Under the pieces are notes generated by a model. It did no database searches. It was not told the origin of the DNA and saw nothing but the letters and a program-made list of their open reading frames with translations. From assembly GCA_946615865.1 (NCBI GenBank), contig CAMOIJ010000002.1:1-64000 (forward strand): a stretch of DNA of 64,000 nucleotides, read 5' to 3'. Position numbers and translations under genes: made by a program. The DNA comes from an uncultured Lachnospiraceae bacterium. Its GTDB lineage: Bacteria; Bacillota; Clostridia; Lachnospirales; Lachnospiraceae. Positions 47,749 to 57,908 of the stretch are shown here, in pieces. Within the stretch, counting starts at the first letter, position 1, and every line of letters starts with the position of its first letter.

Positions 47749-48168
47749 TCAGCTTTTCTTGTGGAATTCGTATCCGCATTTGGGGCACCTCACCATGATA
47801 TGTCCCTTCCCCCGGGGAATACGGATCTTCTGGTTGCATCTGGGGCATTTGTAGATGTGGTAATCCTTCATCTGCGACATGTTGCTGCCAAAATCAGAGA
47901 AGCGCCCTAAAAGCTTATCCCTGATCTGAAGGAACTTCTGGTTCTCCTCATATCTCTTGGGAATATTCCTGGAAAACATTCTCCAGTAAAGGATCACAAG
48001 GATCACGAGGGTGATCGTTCCGGAAAGAGGGATCCTTATAAACATTCTAAGGATTATGACGGCCAGAAGCACCACGGAGAGAAAGCGGGAAAGGCTGTCT
48101 ACTCCGTATCTTCCCTGCATAAATTTAGAAAAACGATATCTGAGTTCATTAAGCATATGTATTATCAC
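47749..48168 (-). CDS. Membrane protein with C-terminal zinc ribbon
   Basis: Two TM segments then YKCPRCNQKIRIPRGKGHIMVRCPKCGYEF. Confidence 0.82.
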   Translation of the reverse strand: MIIHMLNELRYRFSKFMQGRYGVDSLSRFLSVVLLAVIILRMFIRIPLSGTITLVILVILYWRMFSRNIPKRYEENQKFLQIRDKLLGRFSDFGSNMSQMKDYHIYKCPRCNQKIRIPRGKGHIMVRCPKCGYEFHKKS

Positions 48169-48291
48169 GTCCCTTTATCGTAAGGTTTGCTATTCGTATT
48201 AATTGTAGATAATAGAATAGCGATTGCAAGAAAGAAAAGGAAAAAATAGTATAAAAAAACAATAAACGAACACTTCTGGCGGAACATGCCT

Positions 48292-48615
48292 TCAGAGGAA
48301 CAGACCCGTCAAAAAAACGGTCGCGCAGCAGGATACAGCTACAAAGAAAAGGTCTCCGTTGAACCATGCGGCCAGAAGTCCTACGACCAGTGCCGCGATC
48401 CCGGACCAGATGTTGTCTGTAGCCGTGATTATCGCGGGGAAGGTCATGACTGCGAGAGTGACATAAGGCACATAGTAGAGGAAAGAGCGGAGCCAGCGGT
48501 TCGTGATCTCTTTTCTGAACACAAGAAAGGGGAGCATCCTGATGCAGTACACTGTAAGGCACATGATCAGAAGCGAAGGATAAATTCCCGGATTCATAAT
48601 AATCTCCTTATTCAA
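48292..48615 (-). CDS. azlD: AzlD branched-chain amino acid export subunit
   Basis: ~107 aa, 3-4 TM, downstream of AzlC with overlapping genes. Confidence 0.82.
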   Translation of the reverse strand: MNKEIIMNPGIYPSLLIMCLTVYCIRMLPFLVFRKEITNRWLRSFLYYVPYVTLAVMTFPAIITATDNIWSGIAALVVGLLAAWFNGDLFFVAVSCCATVFLTGLFL

Positions 48616-49345
48616 TGGGATGGATGAAGGCAGCCGCGCCTGCGATCAGGAGCGTTAAAATGATCACCTTAAAGCCGCTCGTAATCCCGCTTAACAGGGG
48701 CAGGACTGAGAACAGCCCGCTTGCAGCCATGGAGATGACCACAAGACCGGCGATAAACCTGTCTTTTCTTGCGGGAGGGATGATGATCGCGAGGAACATG
48801 CCGTACAGGGAGACGCTGAGCGCGTTAACGGCCCAGGCGGGCATTATATTGCCTAAGAGGACGCCGAGAACAGTTCCGGTAGTCCAGCCGGCAACCGAGA
48901 TGACCGTCATGCCGTAGGAGTAAGTGGGATCAAGCCATCCCTGTACTGCTGATGAGAGACCGAAGATCTCGTCGGTGATGCAGTAGGGAAGCATAAAACG
49001 GTGATAAAAAGGCAGATCCGGGCTGAGCTTTTGCGACAGCGAACAGCTCATCAAAAAATACCTGAGATTGACCACGATACAGGTAGTGATCATCTCAAAA
49101 ACGCCGGCGGAGGATTCGATCAGGACGATCGCCGCGTATTCTCCGGCTGAAGCCACCATTCCCAGGGACATCAGGCCTGCCTGCAGTGCGTTCATTCCGA
49201 CGCCTCGGGCTGTGATCCCCAATGCAAACGAAACGGCAAAATATCCCATACAGATAGGAATCCCGTCCCGAAGCCCCCTGACAAACCAGGGCATCTGTGG
49301 AACTGATACTGCATTTTCTCTTGATTCTTTGGAAGTTTCTGTCAT
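48608..49345 (-). CDS. azlC: AzlC branched-chain amino acid permease
   Basis: GLRDGIPICMGYFAVSFALGITARGVGMNALQAGLMSLGMVASAGEYAAI...LRYFLMS. Confidence 0.9.
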   Translation of the reverse strand: MTETSKESRENAVSVPQMPWFVRGLRDGIPICMGYFAVSFALGITARGVGMNALQAGLMSLGMVASAGEYAAIVLIESSAGVFEMITTCIVVNLRYFLMSCSLSQKLSPDLPFYHRFMLPYCITDEIFGLSSAVQGWLDPTYSYGMTVISVAGWTTGTVLGVLLGNIMPAWAVNALSVSLYGMFLAIIIPPARKDRFIAGLVVISMAASGLFSVLPLLSGITSGFKVIILTLLIAGAAAFIHPIE

Positions 49346-49448
49346 AGTAACTCACAATTTATGGTACAATTGTTTACGTTGCGAATATGTATTATATCAT
49401 TATCAGAAGAATTCTGCACCGCAGTTTGAAAAAAAGAAGGAGGAGATC

Positions 49449-49622
49449 ATGCTGCCTGAAGATCCCGATATGCTCGCCAGCTTTCTCAATATGAAGCTCA
49501 GAGACCATTATCCGACTCTGGACGCCCTCTGCGAGGACCTTGAACTTGACAAGGAAAAAATCGTAGGAAAGCTCAAGGAAGCGGATTACGACTATATCCC
49601 CGCGCGCAATCAGTTTCTCTGA
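49449..49622 (+). CDS. DUF4250-type small protein (57 aa)
   Basis: MLPEDPDMLASFLNMKLRDHYPTLDALCEDLELDKEKIVGKLKEADYDYIPARNQFL; ATG preceded by aaggagg. Confidence 0.72.
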   Translation: MLPEDPDMLASFLNMKLRDHYPTLDALCEDLELDKEKIVGKLKEADYDYIPARNQFL

Positions 49623-49772
49623 AACTATAGGACCCGGTAATGAAGGCGCACATCATTAATGCGGGAATTGACAAAACAGTGCAACGCGGTATATTTTGTT
49701 CATAATGCGTAAAATACGGTGCTTTACGTATTTTACATCTTTAACCATAAAGACAACCAAGGAGAAGAGAAC

Positions 49773-52472
49773 ATGCGAAAGATGCTCGCCAAGACTTATG
49801 ATCCTCAGGGAATCGAGGACCGGATCTATAAAAACTGGGAGGATAAGAAGTACTTTCACGCCGAAGTGGACCACTCAAAGACTCCTTTCACCATCGTCAT
49901 CCCTCCGCCGAATATCACGGGACAGCTCCATATGGGACACGCCCTGGACAATACGATGCAGGATATCCTGATCCGCTGGAAGCGCATGCAGGGATATAAT
50001 ACCCTTTGGCAGCCGGGAACTGACCACGCCTCCATTGCCACAGAAGTAAAGATCATCAATAATCTCAAGGAACAGGGGATCAGCAAGCAGGATCTGGGCC
50101 GCGAGAAGTTCCTGGAGTACTGCTGGGACTGGAGAAAGGAATACGGCGGAAGGATCGTAAACCAGCTCAAAAAGCTCGGTTCCTCATGCGACTGGGACCG
50201 CGAGCGCTTCACAATGGATGAAGGCTGCAACAAGGCCGTTACCGAAGTTTTCGTGAAGATGTACAAGAAGGGATGGATCTACAAGGGCAGCAGGATCATC
50301 AACTGGTGTCCCGTCTGCAACACCTCTATTTCCGACGCGGAAGTGCAGTATGAGGAACAGGCAGGCCATTTCTGGCATATTAAATATCCCCTTATCGAAG
50401 AGGACGGATCTGTATCAAAGACCACTTTCCTTGAATTCGCGACTACGCGTCCCGAAACTATGCTCGGCGATACCGCGGTCGCGGTTCACCCTGAAGACGA
50501 CCGCTATAAAGATCTGATCGGCCGCTATGTGTGGCTTCCTTTCGTTGACAGAAAGATCCCGATCGTTGCCGACGAATATGTCGACAGGGAATTCGGAACC
50601 GGCGTCGTGAAGATCACGCCCGCTCATGACCCCAACGACTTCGAGGTCGGAAAGCGCCATAACCTGCCCGAGATCAACATCATGAACGATGACGCCACCA
50701 TCAATGAGAACGGCGGCAAGTTCTGCGGCATGGACAGATATGAAGCGAGAGCGCAGATCGTCAAAGAGCTCGGTGAGATGGGACTTTTAGTCCGCATTGA
50801 GGACTACACTCACAACGTAGGGACCCATGACAGATGCGGCACAACAGTTGAGCCGCTGATCAAGCAGCAGTGGTTCGTTAAAATGGACGAGCTTATTAAG
50901 CCTGCAGTCAAGGCTGTCAAAGAGGGCGATATCCGTCTGATCCCTAAGAGGATGGAGAAGACCTATTTCAACTGGACCGACAACATCCGCGACTGGTGCA
51001 TCAGCCGCCAGCTCTGGTGGGGCCACAGGATCCCCGCATATTACTGCGGTGAGTGCGGTGAGACGGTTGTCGCCAAAGAGGCTCCTTCCGTCTGCCCTAA
51101 GTGCGGATGCACACATCTCACCCAGGATCCGGATACCCTCGATACATGGTTCTCCAGCGCGCTGTGGCCTTTCAGCACTCTGGGATGGCCGGAAATGACA
51201 GAAGATCTCAAATACTTCTATCCGACGGATGTGCTGGTCACAGGCTATGACATCATCTTCTTCTGGGTCATCAGAATGATCTTCTCCGGCTTTGAGCAGA
51301 TGGGTGAGAAACCTTTTAAGAGTGTACTCTTCCACGGACTTGTCAGGGATTCCCTGGGCCGCAAGATGTCTAAGTCCCTCGGAAACGGTATTGATCCTCT
51401 GCAGATCATCAGGGACTACGGCGCGGACGCGCTGAGAATGACTCTGATCACCGGCAACGCGCCCGGAAACGATATGCGTTTCTACGACGAGAGAGTCATC
51501 GCGAACAGAAATTTCGCAAACAAGATCTGGAACGCCTCCAGATTTATCATGATGAACCTTCCCGAGGAAGGCTCAGAGGAAGAGTCCGCACTGCGCGATC
51601 TCATCGACGCCGATAAGGTGCCTGCCGCGGTCTGCCCTGAGGACAAGTGGATCCTGTCCCGCCTCAACGATACTGTTAAGGCTGTGACGGATAATATGGA
51701 TAAATTCGAGCTTGGCATCGCAGTCCAGAAGATCTACGACTTTATGTGGGACGAGTTCTGTGACTGGTATATCGAGATGGTCAAGCCCAGACTTTATAAG
51801 ACTGATGACAAGGACAGCAGGACGGCAGCTCTGTGGACCCTTCAGAAGGTCCTGATCACAGGCCTCAAGCTTCTTCATCCCTATATGCCTTTCATCACCG
51901 AGGAGATCTTCACAACTGTGCAGAGCAGCGAAGAGTCCATTATGATCTCTTCGTGGCCTATATTCAGAGAGGATTTCAGATTCTCCAAAGAGGAAGAGAC
52001 GATCGAGAATATCAAGGACGCGGTCCGCGCAGTCCGCGCAGTCAGAAACGACAGACATGTCGCTCCTTCGAGAAAGGCCAAGATCTTCGTGGTTTCCGAC
52101 AAGAAGGAAGTTCTGGACATGTTCTCGGACAACAAGGTGTTCTTCGAGACTCTGGCTTCCGCATCCGATACAGTTCTGTGCGAGGACAAATCGGAAATCC
52201 CGGACGGAGCGCTCAGCGTGATCCTTCCTTTTGCGGCGCTCTATCTGCCGCTTGCGGATCTTATGGATGTTTCCGCGGAGATCGCAAGACTCGAAAAGGA
52301 AGAGAAGAGGCTTCAGGGAGAACTTAAGAGAAGCGCAGGCATGCTCAGTAATGAGAAGTTTCTCGCCAAAGCGCCCGCTGCCAAAATCGAGGCGGAGAGA
52401 GAAAAACAGAGAGCATATGAAGAGCAGATGAAGGGTGTCCGGGAAGAACTGGAGAACCTCAAAAAGCTCTGA
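49773..52472 (+). CDS. valS: Valyl-tRNA synthetase
   Basis: VIPPPNITGQLHMGHALDNTMQDILIRWKRMQGYNTLWQPGTDHASIAT; KMSKSLGNGIDPL; start ATGCGAAAG after aaggag. Confidence 0.97.
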   Translation: MRKMLAKTYDPQGIEDRIYKNWEDKKYFHAEVDHSKTPFTIVIPPPNITGQLHMGHALDNTMQDILIRWKRMQGYNTLWQPGTDHASIATEVKIINNLKEQGISKQDLGREKFLEYCWDWRKEYGGRIVNQLKKLGSSCDWDRERFTMDEGCNKAVTEVFVKMYKKGWIYKGSRIINWCPVCNTSISDAEVQYEEQAGHFWHIKYPLIEEDGSVSKTTFLEFATTRPETMLGDTAVAVHPEDDRYKDLIGRYVWLPFVDRKIPIVADEYVDREFGTGVVKITPAHDPNDFEVGKRHNLPEINIMNDDATINENGGKFCGMDRYEARAQIVKELGEMGLLVRIEDYTHNVGTHDRCGTTVEPLIKQQWFVKMDELIKPAVKAVKEGDIRLIPKRMEKTYFNWTDNIRDWCISRQLWWGHRIPAYYCGECGETVVAKEAPSVCPKCGCTHLTQDPDTLDTWFSSALWPFSTLGWPEMTEDLKYFYPTDVLVTGYDIIFFWVIRMIFSGFEQMGEKPFKSVLFHGLVRDSLGRKMSKSLGNGIDPLQIIRDYGADALRMTLITGNAPGNDMRFYDERVIANRNFANKIWNASRFIMMNLPEEGSEEESALRDLIDADKVPAAVCPEDKWILSRLNDTVKAVTDNMDKFELGIAVQKIYDFMWDEFCDWYIEMVKPRLYKTDDKDSRTAALWTLQKVLITGLKLLHPYMPFITEEIFTTVQSSEESIMISSWPIFREDFRFSKEEETIENIKDAVRAVRAVRNDRHVAPSRKAKIFVVSDKKEVLDMFSDNKVFFETLASASDTVLCEDKSEIPDGALSVILPFAALYLPLADLMDVSAEIARLEKEEKRLQGELKRSAGMLSNEKFLAKAPAAKIEAEREKQRAYEEQMKGVREELENLKKL

Positions 52473-52510
52473 TAAATCCACCTATCAATTTACTGAACGA
52501 TCATAAGTGC

Positions 52511-52541
52511 AAAGCGCGGCCGCTGTGACCGCGCTTTTGCA
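52511..52541 (+). terminator. Terminator after valS
   Basis: aaagcgcgg...ccgcgctttt. Confidence 0.75.
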
Positions 52542-52579
52542 TATACTTATCTCTCGGTTTCTGAAAGGAATATACCGGC

Positions 52580-53935
52580 ATGAGCAGTGACAGATCCGGA
52601 GAACTCAGTACGAGAATGCGGGAAGCGGAAGAGTATCTCAATTCCACTCCAGTGTTCGCAAAAAAGAGTTCGCTTGAAAACATAAGAGAATACCTCGAAA
52701 GATTCGGCCATCCGGAGAGAGGAATGAAGATCGTACATGTGGCAGGCACAAACGGAAAAGGAAGTGTCTGCGCGCAGATCGCGTCCTGTCTGCGCGAAGC
52801 GGGATTCAGCACAGGTCTTTTCATTTCACCTCACCTTGAAGTGATCCGTGAGAGAATGAGCATCGATGGAGAGATGATCCGTGAGGAGGAATTTCTTACT
52901 CTGTTCGAAAGAGTAAAGCAGGAGTGTCTCGACGCCGGGGAGGAGGGACTGCCGCACCTTCTCTATTTTGAAATGCTCTTTATGATGGCAGTACTCTGGT
53001 TTTCAAAGAAAAAGCCGGATTATATTGTCCTGGAGACCGGTTTGGGCGGACGTCTTGACGCTACGAATGCATTGGAAGACAAAGAAGTGACTGTCATAAC
53101 GCGGATCGGCTTAGACCACACAGCGCTTTTGGGAGATACCAGGGCGCTGATCGCGGCCGAAAAGGCCGGGATACTGCGCAGGAACTGTCCGGCTGTCTTT
53201 CTAACAGAACCCGAAGAGGCGTACAAAGTGATCCGCAATAAAGCCCTCGAAACGGGAGCGCCGATATATGAAGTCTCTCCTGATATGTGGAAAGTGAACC
53301 GGGCGGACGATAATGGCATTGATTTTTCTCTGGACAGTCGTTATGATAAAAATCTGCGGATCAGTCTGAAAGGAAACGCGCTCTATCAGTGTGAAAACAC
53401 GGCTCTGTCAGCGACAGCCTGCGGTATATTGCTGAAAAAAGAAGGAAGATATGATCCTGCGATACTTAAACGAGGGATTGAGAGATGTTTCTGGCCTGGA
53501 AGGATGGAAGAGATCCTTCCCGGGGTCTTTATCGACGGAGCGCACAATCCTGACGGGATCAGGGCTTTTTTGGAAAGCGCCGGGCAGATCTGCAGCCGGA
53601 AGGAGAACTGCGGGGACGGCGGACGCACATTTCTGCTCTTTTCCTGTGTCAGCGACAAAGATTATTCGAAGGAACTGGAAATGATCTGCCGTTCCGGAAT
53701 ATTTTCGGATATAGTCGCAGTTCCTATGGCCGGAAAACGGGCCCTGGACGCTGTGACGCTCAGGCAGTATATAGGCAGATACTCTTCTGATATGAGGATC
53801 CACGATGCAGAATCCGTAAGGGATGCAGTGGAAAGATTCATCACAGGCAGAGATACAAAGGACCGCGTCTTCGCGGCAGGATCACTTTATCTTGCCGGGG
53901 AGATGAGGAGCCTGATTTCAGACAGCAGTGAATAA
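52580..53935 (+). CDS. folC: Folylpolyglutamate synthase/dihydrofolate synthase
   Basis: HVAGTNGKGSVCAQIASCLREAGFSTGLFISPHL; LETGLGGRLDATNAL. Confidence 0.94.
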   Translation: MSSDRSGELSTRMREAEEYLNSTPVFAKKSSLENIREYLERFGHPERGMKIVHVAGTNGKGSVCAQIASCLREAGFSTGLFISPHLEVIRERMSIDGEMIREEEFLTLFERVKQECLDAGEEGLPHLLYFEMLFMMAVLWFSKKKPDYIVLETGLGGRLDATNALEDKEVTVITRIGLDHTALLGDTRALIAAEKAGILRRNCPAVFLTEPEEAYKVIRNKALETGAPIYEVSPDMWKVNRADDNGIDFSLDSRYDKNLRISLKGNALYQCENTALSATACGILLKKEGRYDPAILKRGIERCFWPGRMEEILPGVFIDGAHNPDGIRAFLESAGQICSRKENCGDGGRTFLLFSCVSDKDYSKELEMICRSGIFSDIVAVPMAGKRALDAVTLRQYIGRYSSDMRIHDAESVRDAVERFITGRDTKDRVFAAGSLYLAGEMRSLISDSSE

Positions 53936-53968
53936 GGCTTTGGGCCGGTCTTTCATGAAGGTAAATAA

Positions 53969-55330
53969 ATGATATTATTCAACAGCCTGGCATTCCTGTT
54001 CAGGTTTTTCCCTATATTTTTAATCATATATTTCCTGACGCCCGCGAGATTCAGGGAGGTAGTGCTGTTTTTCGGGAGCATTATTTTCTATGCCATGGGC
54101 GGACTGCGCATGGCTATGGGTCTCACGGTCCTCACGATCATCAACTATATTCTTGGACAGATGGTATTCTCAGCCGACAAAGGCGGAGTAAAGCCTGCCA
54201 ACAAAAGGGCGTTTTACGCCGCGATCGCGATCGACGCAGGTTCGCTCATCCTTTTTAAGGTCCTGTCCGGGCTTTCTGACAAGGTCGTGCTCCCGCTCGG
54301 CTTCAGTTTCTATCTCTTTAAGATGATCTCTTACCAGGCCGATCTTTTCAGGGGGGAGATCACAAGGCGCCCTGATATCATAGACACGGTGGTCTATTTT
54401 ACCATGTTCCCCCAGGTGACCCAGGGCCCGATCATGCGCTGGAACAACGTGGGATTTGAGAAGAGGGAGAGAACTGTATCCGTAAAGGCTTTCAACGACG
54501 GCCTGTTCTTTTTTGTGCTCGGACTTGGAATGAAGGTCCTTCTTGCGGATCCCCTGAGCCTTCTCTGGTATGAGATTGAGAAGATCGGCTTTGAGAGCAT
54601 ATCGACGCCTCTTGCCTGGATGGGGGCCATAGACTTCTCCCTGAGACTGTATATGGACTTCTGGGGCTATTCGCTGATGGCGGCCGGGATAGGCATGATG
54701 CTCGGATTCCATTTTGTCGTCAACTTTGTGCACCCTTACTGGGCGTGCGGCGTCGCGGAATTCTACAGGAGATGGCACGCTACCCTTGGCGCGTGGTTCA
54801 GGGACTATATCTATATCCCGCTCGGGGGAAGCAGGAAAGGGAACCTGACAACGATACGGAATCTTATCATCGTGTGGATGCTCACAGGACTCTGGCACGG
54901 CATTACTCCCAATTTCCTGATCTGGGGAGGAGTACTGGCTTTACTGATAATCTGGGAGAAATTCGTTGTAGACGGACTGATCTCGTCGTTTCCGATCATC
55001 GGACATCTCCATGTCTGGTTCTTTATACCTCTTACATGGGTGATCTTCGCGATCCCTGACCTGAAAGATCTTCTGATCTATTTTGAGAGGCTTTTCCCGT
55101 TCTTTGGAAGCGGAGTCAACGTCAACACAGGCGATTTTATGAAACAGCTCCTGATCTACTGGCCTTTCCTGCTGGTAAGCATTTTACTGTGCACGCCTCA
55201 CTGGTACAGGCTGATCGTAAGGAACAGGAAAAAGCTTCCCGTGATACTGATCCTGACGGCCGTTTTCTGGTTCTCTGTTTACAGGATCACGATTTCCGAG
55301 AGCAATCCATTTATGTATTTCAGTTTTTAA
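53969..55330 (+). CDS. MBOAT-family O-acyltransferase (AlgI/DltB-like)
   Basis: Polytopic; VVYFTMFPQVTQGPIMRW, YRRWHATLGAWFRDYIYIPLGGSRKGN, LTGLWHGITPNFLIWG. Confidence 0.93.
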   Translation: MILFNSLAFLFRFFPIFLIIYFLTPARFREVVLFFGSIIFYAMGGLRMAMGLTVLTIINYILGQMVFSADKGGVKPANKRAFYAAIAIDAGSLILFKVLSGLSDKVVLPLGFSFYLFKMISYQADLFRGEITRRPDIIDTVVYFTMFPQVTQGPIMRWNNVGFEKRERTVSVKAFNDGLFFFVLGLGMKVLLADPLSLLWYEIEKIGFESISTPLAWMGAIDFSLRLYMDFWGYSLMAAGIGMMLGFHFVVNFVHPYWACGVAEFYRRWHATLGAWFRDYIYIPLGGSRKGNLTTIRNLIIVWMLTGLWHGITPNFLIWGGVLALLIIWEKFVVDGLISSFPIIGHLHVWFFIPLTWVIFAIPDLKDLLIYFERLFPFFGSGVNVNTGDFMKQLLIYWPFLLVSILLCTPHWYRLIVRNRKKLPVILILTAVFWFSVYRITISESNPFMYFSF

Positions 55331-55349
55331 CTCACCGGAGGACATTTCC

Positions 55350-56480
55350 TTGAGATTTTTACAGATGCTGTGGAGGAGGTACACGCTGCTGTGCACGCTT
55401 GTGATCACCTCGCTCCCGCTCATAATCATAGGCTGGGCAGGCAGGAGCGGCCTGTACAGCGAATATGAGTTCACTCCCCTGACCGAACCGGGCCTTGCGC
55501 TGGTCATGGAAGGGATCCACGACGGAGTCTTTCCCTGGCAGAGCCTGATCAGGCCGAAGGAAGCGGAAGAAACCGACGCGGCTGCTGCGGAAGAGATCGC
55601 GGCTGTTTCGTCGACTGAAGAGGCTGCTTCCGAAAGCGGCAACCCTGCGGCAGAATACACAGAGGCTGAGGATTCTGTCGTGGAGAAAGTGGAGACGATC
55701 CCTTCCAACGCGATCCGGGGAGGCACGGACGCGATCCCTGAAGGCGTCTGCAATCCTGTCTTACAGGCAGAAGATTACGACGTAGTAAATGTGGCGTTTC
55801 TGTCTCCTGATGACACCGAATACAACACGGATACAGAGGGGATATTTGCCAAAAACGGGATCTATTTCAAACTGGGATCTGTAGATCCATCTTACTTCAG
55901 CGACGCTCTGTTCATAGGAGACTCCAGGACAGTCGGACTATGCGAATACGGGAGCCTCAAGGGAAACGCCGCATTCCTCGCGAAGGAATCTATCAATGTC
56001 TACAACATTCTTGACAAGGAGCTTTGGTTCACAGACAATGACGGAGAGGGATGGGACGCGACAGTAGAAGAAATTCTCTCCGAGCATACATTCGGAAAGG
56101 TATATGTCGCTCTCGGAGTTAATGAACTCGGGATTGGCAACACCTACATGTTCTATGAGAAATACAGAGAAATCCTGGAAATGATCAGGGAGTACCAGCC
56201 GGACGCTCTGATCTATATACAGGGGATCATGCACGTCTCTTATGAAAAGAGCAGCTCAGACAGCTGCAGGAACAACACTGTGATCTGCCAGAGGAATTAC
56301 GCCATCAGTACTTTGGCAAACGGACGGGATATCTATTACATCGACATGAACCCTTACGTCTGCGACGCGGACGGGGATCTTATTTCCGATCTGTCGGGAG
56401 ATGGGATCCACCTTAAGGCTTCCGCTTACGAGAGATGGGACAGATCGCTGATGGAGAACGCGGCGGTCATCGGAGAATGA
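55350..56480 (+). CDS. Membrane-anchored SGNH/GDSL-type hydrolase or transferase
   Basis: N-terminal TM; FIGDSRTVGL, ALGVNELG, GDGIHLKASAYERW blocks; paired with MBOAT; TTG start. Confidence 0.85.
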   Translation: MRFLQMLWRRYTLLCTLVITSLPLIIIGWAGRSGLYSEYEFTPLTEPGLALVMEGIHDGVFPWQSLIRPKEAEETDAAAAEEIAAVSSTEEAASESGNPAAEYTEAEDSVVEKVETIPSNAIRGGTDAIPEGVCNPVLQAEDYDVVNVAFLSPDDTEYNTDTEGIFAKNGIYFKLGSVDPSYFSDALFIGDSRTVGLCEYGSLKGNAAFLAKESINVYNILDKELWFTDNDGEGWDATVEEILSEHTFGKVYVALGVNELGIGNTYMFYEKYREILEMIREYQPDALIYIQGIMHVSYEKSSSDSCRNNTVICQRNYAISTLANGRDIYYIDMNPYVCDADGDLISDLSGDGIHLKASAYERWDRSLMENAAVIGE

Positions 56481-56541
56481 TCGTCAAAATATGGTCATAA
56501 TAAAGAAAAATCACTTCTCATAAAAAGGGGGGCGCTGTAGA

Positions 56542-56775
56542 ATGAGAGAGATGGAGTTCAAGATGGAGAGGGAAGGCCTTCTGAAGGAGGGAGATACCGT
56601 CACCATTGTGGAGGGAGTGCTTCCGAGCAACTACTACTACACGATCCATCCGTCGCTTGCGATGAGCGGAAACTATCCATTCAATGAGCGTCTTCTTTCC
56701 AGAGAAGGAAAGGTCGAAGCTATTGAGGAAAACGAGCGCGGCTTTTATGTAAAGGTCGTTTTCGAAGAGGAATAA
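56542..56775 (+). CDS. Conserved hypothetical small protein (77 aa)
   Basis: ORF with upstream purine-rich RBS; no recognisable domain. Confidence 0.55.
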   Translation: MREMEFKMEREGLLKEGDTVTIVEGVLPSNYYYTIHPSLAMSGNYPFNERLLSREGKVEAIEENERGFYVKVVFEEE

Positions 56776-56793
56776 GAGATCAGGAGGCGGAAG

Positions 56794-57843
56794 TTGAAAA
56801 GAGTAATCGCGATATTGCTGTCAGCTTTTATGGCTGCCGCTCTGTGCAGCTGCAGTCCTACGAATACCGAGACGATGTCTAACGCCCAGAAAGCCCTTGA
56901 GGAGGGCGATTTCGAGAACGCCGCGGCGCTCTATCAGGCCGCGATCGACGAAGGCAAACAGCTTCAGGCCTGTTACCGCGGAAAGGGCATTGCCCTTATG
57001 GGCAGGATGGAATATGAGAACGCTGTGGAAGCCTTTAATAAAGCGCTTGAGTCCGCGACATTCATAGAAGAGAAGATCTATCGCGACGGCATGGAAGACG
57101 ATATCCGCAGATATCTCGCCAGCTGCTATATCCACAACGGAGAGCCTCAGCAGGCGATTCTTGTTTACAACGCGCTGATCGAAAAAAATGACAGCGTAAT
57201 TTCACTGTACACAGAGAGAGGTACGGCAAAGGCCGCTGCCGGTGATCTCGAGGGCGCAAAGGCTGATTTTGACAAAGCGATCAACATGGACAGAGGAAAT
57301 TACGCCCTGATCCTGAACATCGCCCAGACTCTGGACCAGTACGGAGGAAGGAGTATAGGCGAAGGTTATCTTGCTGGAGCAGGCTCTGTGGAAGGGCTCG
57401 ATCCCGTTCTCAGGGGAAGGATCCTCTACTTTATGAAGGATTATCAGGGAGCGCTGGACCTTCTCGGACAGTATGCGGAGGCAGATGAATCAGCGGCTAT
57501 GATCGTCTGCAGATCTTACCTTGCTCTCGGAGATACGGAAGCCGCAAAGGGCGTCATTGACAGTTTCGGCGATAAAGTGGAAAACTCGATCGAACTTCTG
57601 GACCTTCTGGGTTCGATTTTTATGAAACAGGGGAAATACGCTGAAGCCGCCGAGGTTTACGAGCGCGCTGTAAGCGCCGCTAAAGAAAGCGGGGATCTTC
57701 AGGTCACTTTATACAACAGGATCGTCGCGTATGAGTACGCCGGCAATTTTGAGAAAGCCAGGGAACTGCTTACCGAATATCTGCAGCAGTATTCCGGCGA
57801 CGAAGATGCGAAACGCGAACTCAGATTTTTAAAAACGAGATAA
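56794..57843 (+). CDS. TPR-repeat lipoprotein
   Basis: Lipobox ALCSCS; repeated TPR-like helices (ALEEGDFENAAALYQAAIDEGK, KYAEAAEVYERAVSAAKE). Confidence 0.88.
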   Translation: MKRVIAILLSAFMAAALCSCSPTNTETMSNAQKALEEGDFENAAALYQAAIDEGKQLQACYRGKGIALMGRMEYENAVEAFNKALESATFIEEKIYRDGMEDDIRRYLASCYIHNGEPQQAILVYNALIEKNDSVISLYTERGTAKAAAGDLEGAKADFDKAINMDRGNYALILNIAQTLDQYGGRSIGEGYLAGAGSVEGLDPVLRGRILYFMKDYQGALDLLGQYAEADESAAMIVCRSYLALGDTEAAKGVIDSFGDKVENSIELLDLLGSIFMKQGKYAEAAEVYERAVSAAKESGDLQVTLYNRIVAYEYAGNFEKARELLTEYLQQYSGDEDAKRELRFLKTR

Positions 57844-57908
57844 GAAATAATGCACTGCAGTGGACGTTATGCTATACTTTGACTGCAATTACATAAAAGA
57901 AAGGTGAC

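Noticed and set aside
49623-49772. T-box riboswitch upstream of valS
   Set aside because: Leader is too short, with no specifier/T-box consensus or terminator seen.
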